Assembly: GCA_902471875.1 (NCBI GenBank)
Contig: CABRLN010000003.1
Coordinates: 1 to 64,000, forward strand
Source of the DNA: an uncultured Clostridium sp.
Lineage (GTDB): Bacteria > Bacillota > Clostridia > Oscillospirales > Acutalibacteraceae
Reading direction: 5' to 3'
Length of the DNA: 64,000 nucleotides
Part shown: positions 28,009 to 36,243 of the stretch, in pieces
How positions within the stretch are numbered: the stretch's first letter is position 1
How the letters are laid out: each line of letters begins with the position of its first letter
Notes under the pieces: generated by a model
Database searches by the model: none
Told to the model about the DNA's origin: nothing
What the model saw: only the letters and a program-made list of their open reading frames with translations
Made by a program: the position numbers and the translations under genes

Positions 28009-28104
28009 TCAAAAGGACCATTAAGTAAATGAAAATTTTTTTGGACTTTATAAAAAGAGATAGTTGTGTGGTATAAATAAATATTAAAGTTAAGGGGTGA
28101 TTAT

Positions 28105-28383
28105 ATGTCTATTGATTACAATATGTTGCTTTACAAAAAGCTTGCAAAAGAGTTTGAAGATTTTATTTCAGAGCTTAAAACTAAGCCGCCCGAACAGATT
28201 ATTGAGGGCAGCTACGAGAAAGTTATCAAGGAAGATTTGCTTGCAATTTTTCAATACACAGAGTTTTCTCAAACCGAAGCTAAGTCTTTATATCGGCTGA
28301 AAGCTCCCCTTGATGACATCTATCAGGAGTGGTGCGGTAACGATATGAGTTATTGCGATATGCTCCGTGAAACAGATAGATGA
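28105..28383 (+). CDS. DUF3848-like ICE protein, probably cut short by a frameshift
   Basis: A 92-residue helical protein; ATG at 28105 follows AAGGGGTG. The sequence NMLLYKKLAKEFEDFI, PPEQIIEGSYEKVIKEDLL and SQTEAKSLYRLKAPLDDIYQ matches the DUF3848 pattern found in Clostridia ICEs. The frame stops at 28383, but skipping one base near 28375 gives ETIDDRIKSAVKEMKAMQ and a stop at 28442-28444, just before the next gene. That continuation looks like the natural helical tail, so one base has probably been inserted here. Function of the family is unknown. Confidence 0.7.
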   Translation: MSIDYNMLLYKKLAKEFEDFISELKTKPPEQIIEGSYEKVIKEDLLAIFQYTEFSQTEAKSLYRLKAPLDDIYQEWCGNDMSYCDMLRETDR

Positions 28384-28449
28384 CCGTATTAAATCGGCAG
28401 TTAAGGAAATGAAAGCAATGCAGAAGGATAAGGACAGCAGGTAAACGCT

Positions 28450-29412
28450 ATGTCATATGTTGATCCGCAGACTGTTGAAAAAGCGAGAGAAATGGACTTG
28501 CTCACATATTTGCAGAACTACGAGCCAAATGAGCTTGTCAGACTTTCGGACGGCACATACTGTACTCGTACACACGACAGTCTGAAAATCTCCAACGGAA
28601 AATGGATGTGGTGGTCAAGAGGATTCGGAGGTTACTCTGCCCTTGACTACCTGATAAAAGTTAAGGGATTAGACTTTGTACAAGCCGTAGAAACCATAGT
28701 CGGAAAGTGTGAGGTAACGCAGAATATCAATTTGCAGCAAAAAGAAATCAAGCAACCCAAGCCTTTGCTTCTGCCGGATAAAAGTACTTCCAACAGAGTG
28801 ATTTTCAGGTATCTTTGCGGCAGAGGTATTGACAGGGAGCTTATTGATTTTTGCATATCCAAGGGTAAGATTTTCGAGAGCCTTCCGTATCACGATGTAG
28901 TTTTTGTTGGCTTTGATAAGGAAAATAATCCGAGGTATGCATCCTATCGTGTGACAGACGACAGGAGAATTTTAGGCGACTGTTCGGGAAGTGACAAGCA
29001 TCATTCTTTCAGATTGGCTGACGGAGTTAATAACACAGTCCACATTTTTGAATGTCCCATTGACCTTTTGTCTTACGCAACTTTGCTGAAAATCAATGGC
29101 TATGTTTACCGCAAGTACAACCTTTTATCGCTTGCGGGAGTTTACTCCGCAAATAAGAAAACAGGTGTCGGTAAAGTGCCTGCTGCACTTGAAAATTATC
29201 TGAAAGACCATCCAAACACAACAAGAATTGCTATCCACTTTGATAATGACAGAAGCGGAAGAGAAGCCGCAACTGCTCTTATAAACAAACTGAAAAATGA
29301 TTACAAGGTCGTTGATTTACCGCCGCCAAAGGGCAAGGATTTCAACGACTTTTTGTGTTTACAGCTTAATATCTCAAAGCAAAAATCCAAAGAAAGGAAT
29401 TACGAAAGATAA
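28450..29412 (+). CDS. DUF3991/TOPRIM primase-like protein
   Basis: A 320-residue protein. The N-terminal domain (about 1-75, ending WWSRGFGGYSALDYLIKV) is like the CHC2/DUF3991 module that precedes TOPRIM. The TOPRIM core contains HIFECPIDLLSYATLL (catalytic Glu) and IAIHFDNDRSGREAA (DxD motif), as in DnaG-type primases. It probably primes or processes element DNA during conjugative or rolling-circle replication. The start lies close to the end of the DUF3848 frame and the stop overlaps the next start as TAATG, so it is within an operon. Confidence 0.85.
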   Translation: MSYVDPQTVEKAREMDLLTYLQNYEPNELVRLSDGTYCTRTHDSLKISNGKWMWWSRGFGGYSALDYLIKVKGLDFVQAVETIVGKCEVTQNINLQQKEIKQPKPLLLPDKSTSNRVIFRYLCGRGIDRELIDFCISKGKIFESLPYHDVVFVGFDKENNPRYASYRVTDDRRILGDCSGSDKHHSFRLADGVNNTVHIFECPIDLLSYATLLKINGYVYRKYNLLSLAGVYSANKKTGVGKVPAALENYLKDHPNTTRIAIHFDNDRSGREAATALINKLKNDYKVVDLPPPKGKDFNDFLCLQLNISKQKSKERNYER

Positions 29413-30155
29413 TGAAAATTAACATTTATCAGGTCAACCACGAGCGTGATACTCATAGAGTAGCTTTTGTTGATACAAAGTATCTTGAAAAGGCACAGGG
29501 TGCTTCTGCGATTGACAGCAAGATTTACGACAAGGTTTTCAGCGGTGATGTTGACTGCAAAACTCTTGATGATGTTTACTCAAAGTTTAATACAGACCAC
29601 CCGACAGGGTATCGTGGCAGGTCGCTTTCAATATCGGATGTGGTTGAGATTTTGGAGGATGAAAGTTTGGAAAAAGGCTTTTATTTCTGCAATACCTACG
29701 ACTTCAAAAAGGTGGATTTTGAGCCATCAAAAACGCAGGATACAGTCAGTAAGAATATGATTACTGTCCTCTGTATTAAGCCAAATCATTATCCGAAAAC
29801 CGTTGCAATTGATAACTCTCTTGAAGCTATGCAGCAGCTTGTTGGAGGGAATATTGAGGAATATATGCCCTTTGAAGATGAGGTAGCAATCATATGCAAC
29901 GAGGAAGGAAAAATGAACGGCTTGCCACTTAACAGGGCAATTTATGATGAAGAAACCAAAGAAAGGATTGATATAATTGCTGGAGATTTCTTCATTGCCT
30001 ACGCTCCTATTGACTCGGAAAAGTTTAAGGATTTACCGAAAGATTTAGAGCAGAAATACAGAGAAAAATTTAAATTTCCCGAACGCTTTTACAAGCAGAA
30101 CGGTGAAATAAAAGCGTATCAGTACAAACCTAAAGAGCTTGATACCATACGCTGA
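29412..30155 (+). CDS. YodL-like plus DUF3846-like ICE protein
   Basis: A 247-residue protein with two modules. Residues 1-110 begin INIYQVNHERDTHRVAF and carry ISDVVEI and FYFCNTYDFKKVDFEPS, the YodL pattern. Residues 120-245 begin MITVLCIKPNHYPKTVAIDN and carry LVGGNIEEYMP and GLPLNRAIYDEE, the DUF3846 pattern. Both are small domains of unknown function recurrent in Clostridia conjugative elements. The start overlaps the stop of the TOPRIM gene. It is followed by the candidate oriT and mobilisation genes. Confidence 0.75.
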   Translation: MKINIYQVNHERDTHRVAFVDTKYLEKAQGASAIDSKIYDKVFSGDVDCKTLDDVYSKFNTDHPTGYRGRSLSISDVVEILEDESLEKGFYFCNTYDFKKVDFEPSKTQDTVSKNMITVLCIKPNHYPKTVAIDNSLEAMQQLVGGNIEEYMPFEDEVAIICNEEGKMNGLPLNRAIYDEETKERIDIIAGDFFIAYAPIDSEKFKDLPKDLEQKYREKFKFPERFYKQNGEIKAYQYKPKELDTIR

Positions 30156-30179
30156 AGCTTAAAGATGCAGGCAACCTCA

Positions 30180-30270
30180 AAGATTGATGAATAATCTTAG
30201 CGAGCAGACTGTTTGTATCCACATAACGGATAAAACAGTAAAAAGGCTCGTTAGGGGTTGCCCTAATACC
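30180..30270 (+). other. oriT: Candidate origin of transfer (oriT)
   Basis: A non-coding 137-base gap just before the mobilisation genes contains three inverted repeats in a row. AAGATT/AATCTT (30180-30198), ACTGTTTGTATCC (30208-30220) with GGATAAAACAGT (30228-30239, one base skipped), and TTAGGG-gttg-CCCTAA (30251-30266). An imperfect inverted repeat followed by a short hairpin next to mobC and relaxase genes is the usual MOBP oriT layout. The nick site cannot be fixed from sequence alone. Confidence 0.5.
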
Positions 30271-30292
30271 CAGAAAAGAAAGGACTGAAATT

Positions 30293-30436
30293 ATGCACGG
30301 ATTTATTTTATTCATACTCGGTTGCTTCCTCGGCGGTTTTGTCGGAGTAGCTTTAATGTGTATGCTACAGATTAACCGAATCAACCGTTACGAAATGAAA
30401 GACAAAAAGGATGATGAAGATGAGGAGAAGCTATGA
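30293..30436 (+). CDS. DUF3789-like small membrane protein
   Basis: A 47-residue protein starting MHGFILFILGCFLGGFVGVA, one membrane helix with Gly-rich small-residue packing, then MCMLQ and an acidic/basic tail rich in Asp, Glu and Lys. This is the DUF3789 pattern of tiny ICE membrane proteins. GAAAGG lies about nine bases before ATG 30293. It overlaps the mobC start. Confidence 0.7.
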   Translation: MHGFILFILGCFLGGFVGVALMCMLQINRINRYEMKDKKDDEDEEKL

Positions 30437-30758
30437 TAAGCATATCAGGCTGACTAAAGAAGAAAAAGATGAATGGCAGAGAAAGGCGGAAATGGCTTGC
30501 CTTAATGAATCTGCTTTAGTACGTCTTCTGATGAAAGGCTATGAGCCGAAAGAAAAACCTGACGAGTGTTTCTTTGAAGCAATGCGTGAGCTTTCCTCAA
30601 TAGGCAACAATATAAATCAGCTTGCGGCAAAGGCAAACTCTCTCGGTTTTATTGATGCTCCGATGCTTTATCGTGAAGCGGAGCGTTGGCATAAATTTCA
30701 GGCGCATATCGAGAGTGTATTTTTACGACCCGATAAATCAGAGCTGAAATGGCAGTAA
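30420..30758 (+). CDS. mobC: MobC-family mobilisation accessory protein
   Basis: A 112-residue protein, ATG 30420 within the end of the DUF3789 gene; two in-frame ATGs just upstream (30411, 30414) are alternatives. A ribbon-helix-helix-like N-terminus (RLTKEEKDEWQRKAEMACLN) is followed by the MobC core ELSSIGNNINQLAAKANSLG. It should bind oriT and help the relaxase nick. The relaxase start overlaps its end by ten bases. Confidence 0.85.
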   Translation: MRRSYDKHIRLTKEEKDEWQRKAEMACLNESALVRLLMKGYEPKEKPDECFFEAMRELSSIGNNINQLAAKANSLGFIDAPMLYREAERWHKFQAHIESVFLRPDKSELKWQ

Positions 30759-32122
30759 CTAAGCTTTGGGTTGTGAGAGATAATCTGGGCAGGGTGATTG
30801 ACTATGCCAACAATCCTGAGAAAACTTGCAACCCCAATTATACCGACGCACAGTATCAGACACTTGCTGATGTTATTGCCTATGCAAAGGACGAGGAAAA
30901 AACAGAGTGTCAGTTTTATGTTGATGGCATAAACTGCAATCCTGCAACTGCCCGTGACCAATTCATAACAACAAAAGAGTGTTTTGGAAAGACAGACGGA
31001 ATACAAGCCTATCACGGTTATATGAGTTTTAAGGAACAGAACATTACACCTGAGCTTGCACAAAAGGTCGGTATGGAGTTTGCCAAGCGTATTTGGGGTA
31101 AGCGTTTTCAGGTTGTAGTGACTACTCACCTGAACACTAAACATCTGCACTGCCATTTTGTAATCAACTCAGTTTCCTTTGTTGACGGAAAGCGTTTGCA
31201 AAACGATGAAAAGGTATGGTTTAAATTCAGGCATATAGCAGATGAAGTATGCAAGGAGTACGGCTTATATTTTAATCCAACCCCCAACAGAAGTAAGCAA
31301 TCGTCATATTACTACAACAAGGAAAAAGCCGGTATGCCTACTCGGTACAGCACCCTGCGTGAAGTAATCGACTTGGCTTTGGAGCACTGTAAAAGTATAG
31401 AGGATTTCAAGTACGCTCTCCGTGATATGGGATATACCTATCAGCTGAGCCCGAGCCGAAAATATTGGACGGTTACTCCACTCGGCTATAAGAAGCCTGT
31501 CCGACTAATCAACCTCGGTGAAAACTACTCAAACGACGCTATACGAAAAAGACTTCACGAAAATATGAGCCGTGTTGATGTGTACCGATATACCATAAGT
31601 ACGGTTACGAGCCGACAGTACCGACTTTCGACACGGAAAGATAAAATTAGAAAAATCGGCGGCTTATACGGTCTTTATCTTTATTATCTTTACAGGCTTG
31701 GCAAATTGCCAAAATACAAAAGAATCAGCAATGCTCAAATCCATTACTATTTCAAAGAAGAACTTTTGAAGCTTGATGAATTGAGCGAACAGACAAGGCT
31801 GCTCGGAAAGCACGGTATTCAGACCGACGAGCAACTTTTTGAATACAAATCCTCTGTTGAAAACGAAATCAAAAGCCTTACTGCCGACAGAACGCACCTC
31901 CGAAAAAAGATACGAACAAAAATTGATGGTGCAGAGCTGTCGCAGGCAAAGGAAAAGATTTCTCAAATCACGGAGGAATTACGGAAACTTCGCAAAGAAG
32001 TTAAACTCTGCAACGGTATTGCAGAGAGGTCGGGAATTCTGAAATCCAACCTTGAACAAGTGCTTGCAGAGGAAGAAAAAACCAAAGGAAAGGAGAACCG
32101 AAGATATGAACAACGGCGTTGA
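30749..32122 (+). CDS. MOBP-type relaxase
   Basis: A 457-residue relaxase. The N-terminal domain carries the metal-binding motif THLNTKHLHCHFVINSV (HxNxxHxH type) and an upstream Tyr region (VIDYANNPEKT) that may hold the nicking tyrosine. Beyond residue about 300 it becomes basic and coiled-coil (LTADRTHLRKKIRTK, LRKLRKEVKL). It cleaves and covalently holds the transferred strand at oriT. Overlaps mobC at its start and pcfB at its end, so the three are tightly coupled. Confidence 0.9.
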   Translation: MAVTKLWVVRDNLGRVIDYANNPEKTCNPNYTDAQYQTLADVIAYAKDEEKTECQFYVDGINCNPATARDQFITTKECFGKTDGIQAYHGYMSFKEQNITPELAQKVGMEFAKRIWGKRFQVVVTTHLNTKHLHCHFVINSVSFVDGKRLQNDEKVWFKFRHIADEVCKEYGLYFNPTPNRSKQSSYYYNKEKAGMPTRYSTLREVIDLALEHCKSIEDFKYALRDMGYTYQLSPSRKYWTVTPLGYKKPVRLINLGENYSNDAIRKRLHENMSRVDVYRYTISTVTSRQYRLSTRKDKIRKIGGLYGLYLYYLYRLGKLPKYKRISNAQIHYYFKEELLKLDELSEQTRLLGKHGIQTDEQLFEYKSSVENEIKSLTADRTHLRKKIRTKIDGAELSQAKEKISQITEELRKLRKEVKLCNGIAERSGILKSNLEQVLAEEEKTKGKENRRYEQRR

Positions 32123-32912
32123 CGCTGCTGAAATAATAGTCAGACTTTATCTTGAAGGCTTTGAGGAAGTGGTTAAGCTGTCGGGTAAGGGCATTAAGGA
32201 ATTAGTACCTTTGCTTGCTTCTACGCTGAAACAGGAATCAAAAACCAAAGGCAAGGCACGACTTACGCAGATGATTAAATCGGGCAATCCGCTAAAGGTA
32301 TTTACTTTCAAAAACAAAGACCTGAAAAAATTTACCGAACAGGCGAAGCGTTACGGAGTTTTATACACAGTCCTGCGTGATAAGAACAGCAACGATCCGA
32401 ATGCAACGGTTGATGTAATCGCCCGTGCCGAGGACGCTTCCAAAATACAGCGAATTGCAGACAGATTTGAATTTTCAAAGGTTGATAAGGCTTCTATTAT
32501 CAAAGAAGCGGAAAAATCGGCGGCAAAAAGAGATGAAGTGCAGATTGATAAGCCGACCAAATCCAAGGGTGAGATTATCGTCGAACAGGCTTTGGCAGAG
32601 CCTTCCGAGAAGAAAGAAAATGCCAATGGAAACCCCGATGTTGCCAAGACCGACAAAAGCCCTCAGTCAAGGCAAGACTCAGACAAGGCAGATATGCGCA
32701 CTGATAAGGGTAATGTAAAGTCCGCTGAAAAGAAACCCTCTGTTAGGGAAAAGCTGGAACGCTACAAGGCAGCAGGACAGAAAAAGGAAGCAGAACGCTA
32801 TCAGCCTGAACACACTCAGGAGCGTAAAACTCCTGCAAAAAACAGACAGACCAAACATACACAGCCTAAGAAAAAATACAAGGCAAAGCATAACAGACCG
32901 AAAGAGAGGTAA
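32106..32912 (+). CDS. PcfB-family conjugation protein (DUF3801)
   Basis: A 268-residue protein. ATG 32106 follows AAAGGAG by nine bases. Residues 1-135 are the PcfB/DUF3801 fold (EIIVRLYLEGFEEVVKLSGK, FAxQAKRYGVLYTVLRDK-like). The rest is a long disordered Lys/Glu/Ser/Gln tail ending in poly-basic repeats. In enterococcal pCF10, PcfB-type proteins help deliver the relaxosome to the coupling protein; the position between relaxase and VirD4 fits this. Confidence 0.8.
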   Translation: MNNGVDAAEIIVRLYLEGFEEVVKLSGKGIKELVPLLASTLKQESKTKGKARLTQMIKSGNPLKVFTFKNKDLKKFTEQAKRYGVLYTVLRDKNSNDPNATVDVIARAEDASKIQRIADRFEFSKVDKASIIKEAEKSAAKRDEVQIDKPTKSKGEIIVEQALAEPSEKKENANGNPDVAKTDKSPQSRQDSDKADMRTDKGNVKSAEKKPSVREKLERYKAAGQKKEAERYQPEHTQERKTPAKNRQTKHTQPKKKYKAKHNRPKER

Positions 32913-32917
32913 TATTT

Positions 32918-33802
32918 TTGACTAACGATTTTAATTCAAGGAGAGGCGCCAGTTTTAAACCGAAGCTTTCTCCCGAAGAATATGCAAAAGCAAAACAGGA
33001 AGAAAAAGAAGCCGTTTACAATCTCATTGATACGGCGATTTCCGATATTGTAAACAACCCTGCTGAATTTCAGAAATATCTTGATACGCAGGCTCGTATG
33101 GACAGATACTCGGCGGCTAACGCACTTCTTATTTACAAGCAGTGCCCGGAAGCTACTCAACTCAAGGATTTCAACGGATGGCGTGATGACAATATCCGTG
33201 TCAAAAAGGGCGCAAAGAGCATTTCTATTCTGGAGCCTGTTGATTATACAAAGGCGGATGGCTCAACGGGTATTTCATACAATGTCAAGAAAGCATTTGA
33301 CATCTTACAGACCAATGGCAGACGACAGCCTGCACCTACGGTCAACCGTGACCCGAAAAATCTTGTTTCGGTAATGCTTGACACTGCTCCTGTAAACTGC
33401 GAGAGCAGCAGTGAGCTTCCTAATCCCGATGCAGTTGCCTACTACGACAATGATAAGAACACGCTCTTTATCAAGAAAGGTGTCGGCGACAGCGTAGCAT
33501 TGTTTCAGGGTGTTGTCCTTGAACTTGGCTATGTGGAGCTTTCGGGCAGGAGCGACAGCTACAGCCGTAAAGATATGAGTTTTCAGGCGGTGTGTATCGG
33601 CTATATGCTTTGTAAGAAATACGGAGTTGAGGCAAAGAATTTTGCCGTTGACCGTATTCCTCCCGAATGGAAGAATAAAGAGCCGAAGGAAGTCCGTGCA
33701 GAGCTTTCCAAAATAAGAACAGCAATGAGCGATATTCACACCCGTGTATCCGACGAACTTTACCGTCATCAGCAGGAACGCTCAAAAGGCCGTGAACGAT
33801 AA
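32918..33802 (+). CDS. ArdC-like antirestriction/ssDNA-binding protein with a degenerate peptidase motif
   Basis: A 294-residue protein, TTG start at 32918 after AGAGG. The N-terminal domain (about 25-130) matches the ArdC ssDNA-binding region: YSAANALLIYKQCPEATQLKDF, then FNGWRDDNIRVKKGAKSIS. The C-terminal half has the shape of the ArdC metallopeptidase, but the expected HExxH-like helix reads GVVLELGYVELSG, without histidines, so it is probably not catalytic. It may protect the incoming single strand from restriction. Located between pcfB and virD4. Confidence 0.75.
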   Translation: MTNDFNSRRGASFKPKLSPEEYAKAKQEEKEAVYNLIDTAISDIVNNPAEFQKYLDTQARMDRYSAANALLIYKQCPEATQLKDFNGWRDDNIRVKKGAKSISILEPVDYTKADGSTGISYNVKKAFDILQTNGRRQPAPTVNRDPKNLVSVMLDTAPVNCESSSELPNPDAVAYYDNDKNTLFIKKGVGDSVALFQGVVLELGYVELSGRSDSYSRKDMSFQAVCIGYMLCKKYGVEAKNFAVDRIPPEWKNKEPKEVRAELSKIRTAMSDIHTRVSDELYRHQQERSKGRER

Positions 33803-33817
33803 AAGCAAGGTGCTTAT

Positions 33818-34015
33818 ATGAAAGAGCCTTATTATCATATCGTACTTGACGATAACGAACACAGTGCTGTTATTCAGTCACTTAATGATACAAGAAACGC
33901 CTTGCTTGCAGAAGAAAAATCAACGGACCTATTGGACGACCTTATTATCAAAATCGGCAACGCCCCTTACCGTAAAATCAAGGTGATTGAAAGGAACAGC
34001 GATGATGCAAGATAG
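33818..34015 (+). CDS. Small conserved ICE protein (paralogue of the gene at 10690)
   Basis: A 65-residue acidic-then-basic protein starting MKEPYYHIVLDDNEHSAVIQ, with AAGGTG seven bases before the ATG. It shares the YHxxLxDxE, SLxxxxN and TDxxDDL pattern with the first gene of the ICE. It overlaps the start of virD4 by 14 bases. Function unknown. Confidence 0.7.
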   Translation: MKEPYYHIVLDDNEHSAVIQSLNDTRNALLAEEKSTDLLDDLIIKIGNAPYRKIKVIERNSDDAR

Positions 34016-35795
34016 CGAGAAAAAATCCGTTATCATAGTTTCTTCAATAGGTGTAATTCCTGTTGTGTGGTTAGCTTTGCTTATTGCTCCGTTTCGGAAA
34101 GGCGGTTTATCCGAAATTGTTACAGGACTTATGAACGCCTTAAGCAATCCTTTTGATATACAGCTTTGTGAGGACAGCCTGAAAACTGTCCTCATTTTTC
34201 TTGCGGCATATGGGATGGCGATTGGCATATACTTTTCCACACGAAAAAATTATCGCCGGAGAGAGGAACACGGCTCCGCAAAATGGGGAAATGCAAAAGC
34301 CATTGACAGAAAATACCGACAGTACCCGCCGTCTGATAACAAGTTAATGACGCAGAATGTTCGTATCGGAATAAACGCACAGAAGCACAGACGAAATCTG
34401 AACACTTTAGTTTGCGGCGGCTCGGGTGCAGGTAAAACCCGATTTTACTGTAAACCTAATTTGATGCAGGCGAACACCTCATTTGTAATCCTTGATCCGA
34501 AAGGTGAGATTTTGCGTGACACAGGAGGTTTGCTTGAAGCAAAGGAATACGAGGTGCGTGTGCTTGACCTGATTTCAATGGAAAAGAGTCATTGCTACAA
34601 TCCATTTGTATATTTGCGTGATGATAACGACATTCAGCGTTTGGTAACTAACCTATTCAAAAGCACAACTCCGAAAGGCTCACAGTCCAACGATCCGTTT
34701 TGGGACACGGCGGCTTCTATGTTGCTTCTCGCATTAGTTTTCTATCTGCACTATGAAGCTCCAAAGGAAGAGCAGAATTTTTCAATGGTTATGGAAATGC
34801 TCAGAGCGGCAGATATTGAGGACGACGACAATCCTCGCCCCTCTCCGCTTGATAACCTGTTCAGTGATTTGGAATACGAAAATCCCGACCATATTGCACT
34901 CAAATATTACCGTTCCTATCATTCAGGCTCGGCTAAAACATTGAAGTCAATACAGATTACGCTTGCCGCACGACTTGAAAAGTTTAACCTTGAAAGTCTT
35001 GCGGCTTTGACTTGTACGGATGAGCTTGACTTGCCGTCTATGGGCGAGAAAAAGGTTGCGTTGTTTGCACTGATACCAGATAACGATTCGAGTTTCAACT
35101 TCTTGGTATCAATTCTTTACACACAGTTATTCCAACAGCTTTTCTATTCGGCAGACCATATACACGGCGGAGCGTTACCTGTTCCGGTTCACTTTCTGAT
35201 GGACGAGTTTGCAAATGTTTCGCTTCCCGATGACTTCGACAAGATTTTGTCGGTTATGCGTTCCCGTGGTGTATCGGTCAGTATTATCTTACAGAACTTA
35301 GCACAGCTCAAGGCGCTGTTTGAAAAGCAATGGGAGAGCATTGTCGGTAACTGCGATGAGTTTCTCTACCTCGGCGGCAATGAACAGAGTACACACAAAT
35401 ATGTTTCGGAGCTTCTCGGCAAGGAAACGATTGATACCAACACCTACGGCAAGAGTACAGGACACAGCGGTAACTACTCAACAAACTACCAAATCAGCGG
35501 CAGAGAGCTTATGACGCCTGATGAAGTCAGGTTGCTTGATAACCGATACGCAATCCTCTTTATACGAGGTGAGCGACCGATAAAGGACTTCAAGTATGAC
35601 ATACTGAAACATCCTAATGTCAGTCTGACGGCTGACGGTAAAGCCGATGTTTACAGACAAGGTGAAGTCAGAGATGATATTGCCACTATTTCTGTCGGCA
35701 ATTTCTCAAAAGAAGAAGTTGAGGATATTGATATATCTGAAACAAGCTATGAACTGTTGTCCGATGAGGACTTGCAGGAAATTTATAAAATATAG
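34002..35795 (+). CDS. virD4: VirD4/TraG-type conjugative coupling ATPase
   Basis: A 597-residue type IV coupling protein. Two N-terminal membrane helices (about 10-30 and 55-78) precede Walker A LVCGGSGAGKTRFYCKPN (about 145) with FVILDPKGEILRDTG. Walker B HFLMDEFANVSLPDD is at about 405, followed by LQNLAQLKALFEKQW. It recruits the relaxosome to the secretion channel. ATG 34002 lies six bases after AAAGGA; ATG 34005 is equally possible. It belongs to the group carried by Tn1549/CTn-like elements. Confidence 0.95.
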   Translation: MMQDSEKKSVIIVSSIGVIPVVWLALLIAPFRKGGLSEIVTGLMNALSNPFDIQLCEDSLKTVLIFLAAYGMAIGIYFSTRKNYRRREEHGSAKWGNAKAIDRKYRQYPPSDNKLMTQNVRIGINAQKHRRNLNTLVCGGSGAGKTRFYCKPNLMQANTSFVILDPKGEILRDTGGLLEAKEYEVRVLDLISMEKSHCYNPFVYLRDDNDIQRLVTNLFKSTTPKGSQSNDPFWDTAASMLLLALVFYLHYEAPKEEQNFSMVMEMLRAADIEDDDNPRPSPLDNLFSDLEYENPDHIALKYYRSYHSGSAKTLKSIQITLAARLEKFNLESLAALTCTDELDLPSMGEKKVALFALIPDNDSSFNFLVSILYTQLFQQLFYSADHIHGGALPVPVHFLMDEFANVSLPDDFDKILSVMRSRGVSVSIILQNLAQLKALFEKQWESIVGNCDEFLYLGGNEQSTHKYVSELLGKETIDTNTYGKSTGHSGNYSTNYQISGRELMTPDEVRLLDNRYAILFIRGERPIKDFKYDILKHPNVSLTADGKADVYRQGEVRDDIATISVGNFSKEEVEDIDISETSYELLSDEDLQEIYKI

Positions 35796-35809
35796 GAGGA
35801 CTTTTTATT

Positions 35810-36184
35810 ATGAATATTGCTAAAAGACTTTCACAGAGAAAGAATAACAGACTTCCGATGAACGGTAAGGTTAAGAAAGGCTTTCGTACTTACTGTATGA
35901 TTGTGATTGCAACTGTACTCGCTGTATGTTGCTTTACGGTAACGGCGTTTGCAGAAGAAGAAAGCGGCGGCAATGCACTTACAGCAATTAATAACCTTTC
36001 AACCTTTATCTTCGGACTTATCAGAGCAGTCGGACTTATTCTCACAGGCTTCGGCGTTGTGCAGATTGGTCTGTCACTCAAATCACACGACCCGTCACAG
36101 AGAGCCAACGGCTTCCTTACCCTTGCAGGCGGCGTCATCATCACCTTTGCAAAGGAAATTCTTAACCTTATTATCGGCTCTTAA
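35810..36184 (+). CDS. VirB2/TrbC-like (Maff2-like) conjugative pilin or channel protein
   Basis: A 124-residue protein, ATG 35810 after GGAGG. A signal peptide (basic N-terminus, hydrophobic YCMIVIATVLAVCCFTVTAFA) is followed by EEES. Then two hydrophobic helices (FIFGLIRAVGLILTGFGVVQ; GFLTLAGGVIITFAKEILNL) with a short loop SLKSHDPSQRANG. Size and two-helix layout match VirB2/TrbC pilins and the Maff2 group found at this place between virD4 and virB6. Followed by a hairpin. Confidence 0.7.
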   Translation: MNIAKRLSQRKNNRLPMNGKVKKGFRTYCMIVIATVLAVCCFTVTAFAEEESGGNALTAINNLSTFIFGLIRAVGLILTGFGVVQIGLSLKSHDPSQRANGFLTLAGGVIITFAKEILNLIIGS

Positions 36185-36192
36185 TCAAAACA

Positions 36193-36220
36193 GGGGTATG
36201 AGTTTTATGACCCATACCCC
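36193..36220 (+). promoter_or_regulatory. Intergenic hairpin between the pilin and virB6 genes
   Basis: GGGGTATG (36193-36200) pairs with CATACCCC (36213-36220), followed by ATAAATTTT and then the virB6 ribosome site AAGGAGG. It is either a weak terminator or an mRNA-stabilising stem giving more pilin than channel protein. Confidence 0.55.
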
Positions 36221-36243
36221 ATAAATTTTAAGGAGGTGCTTTA

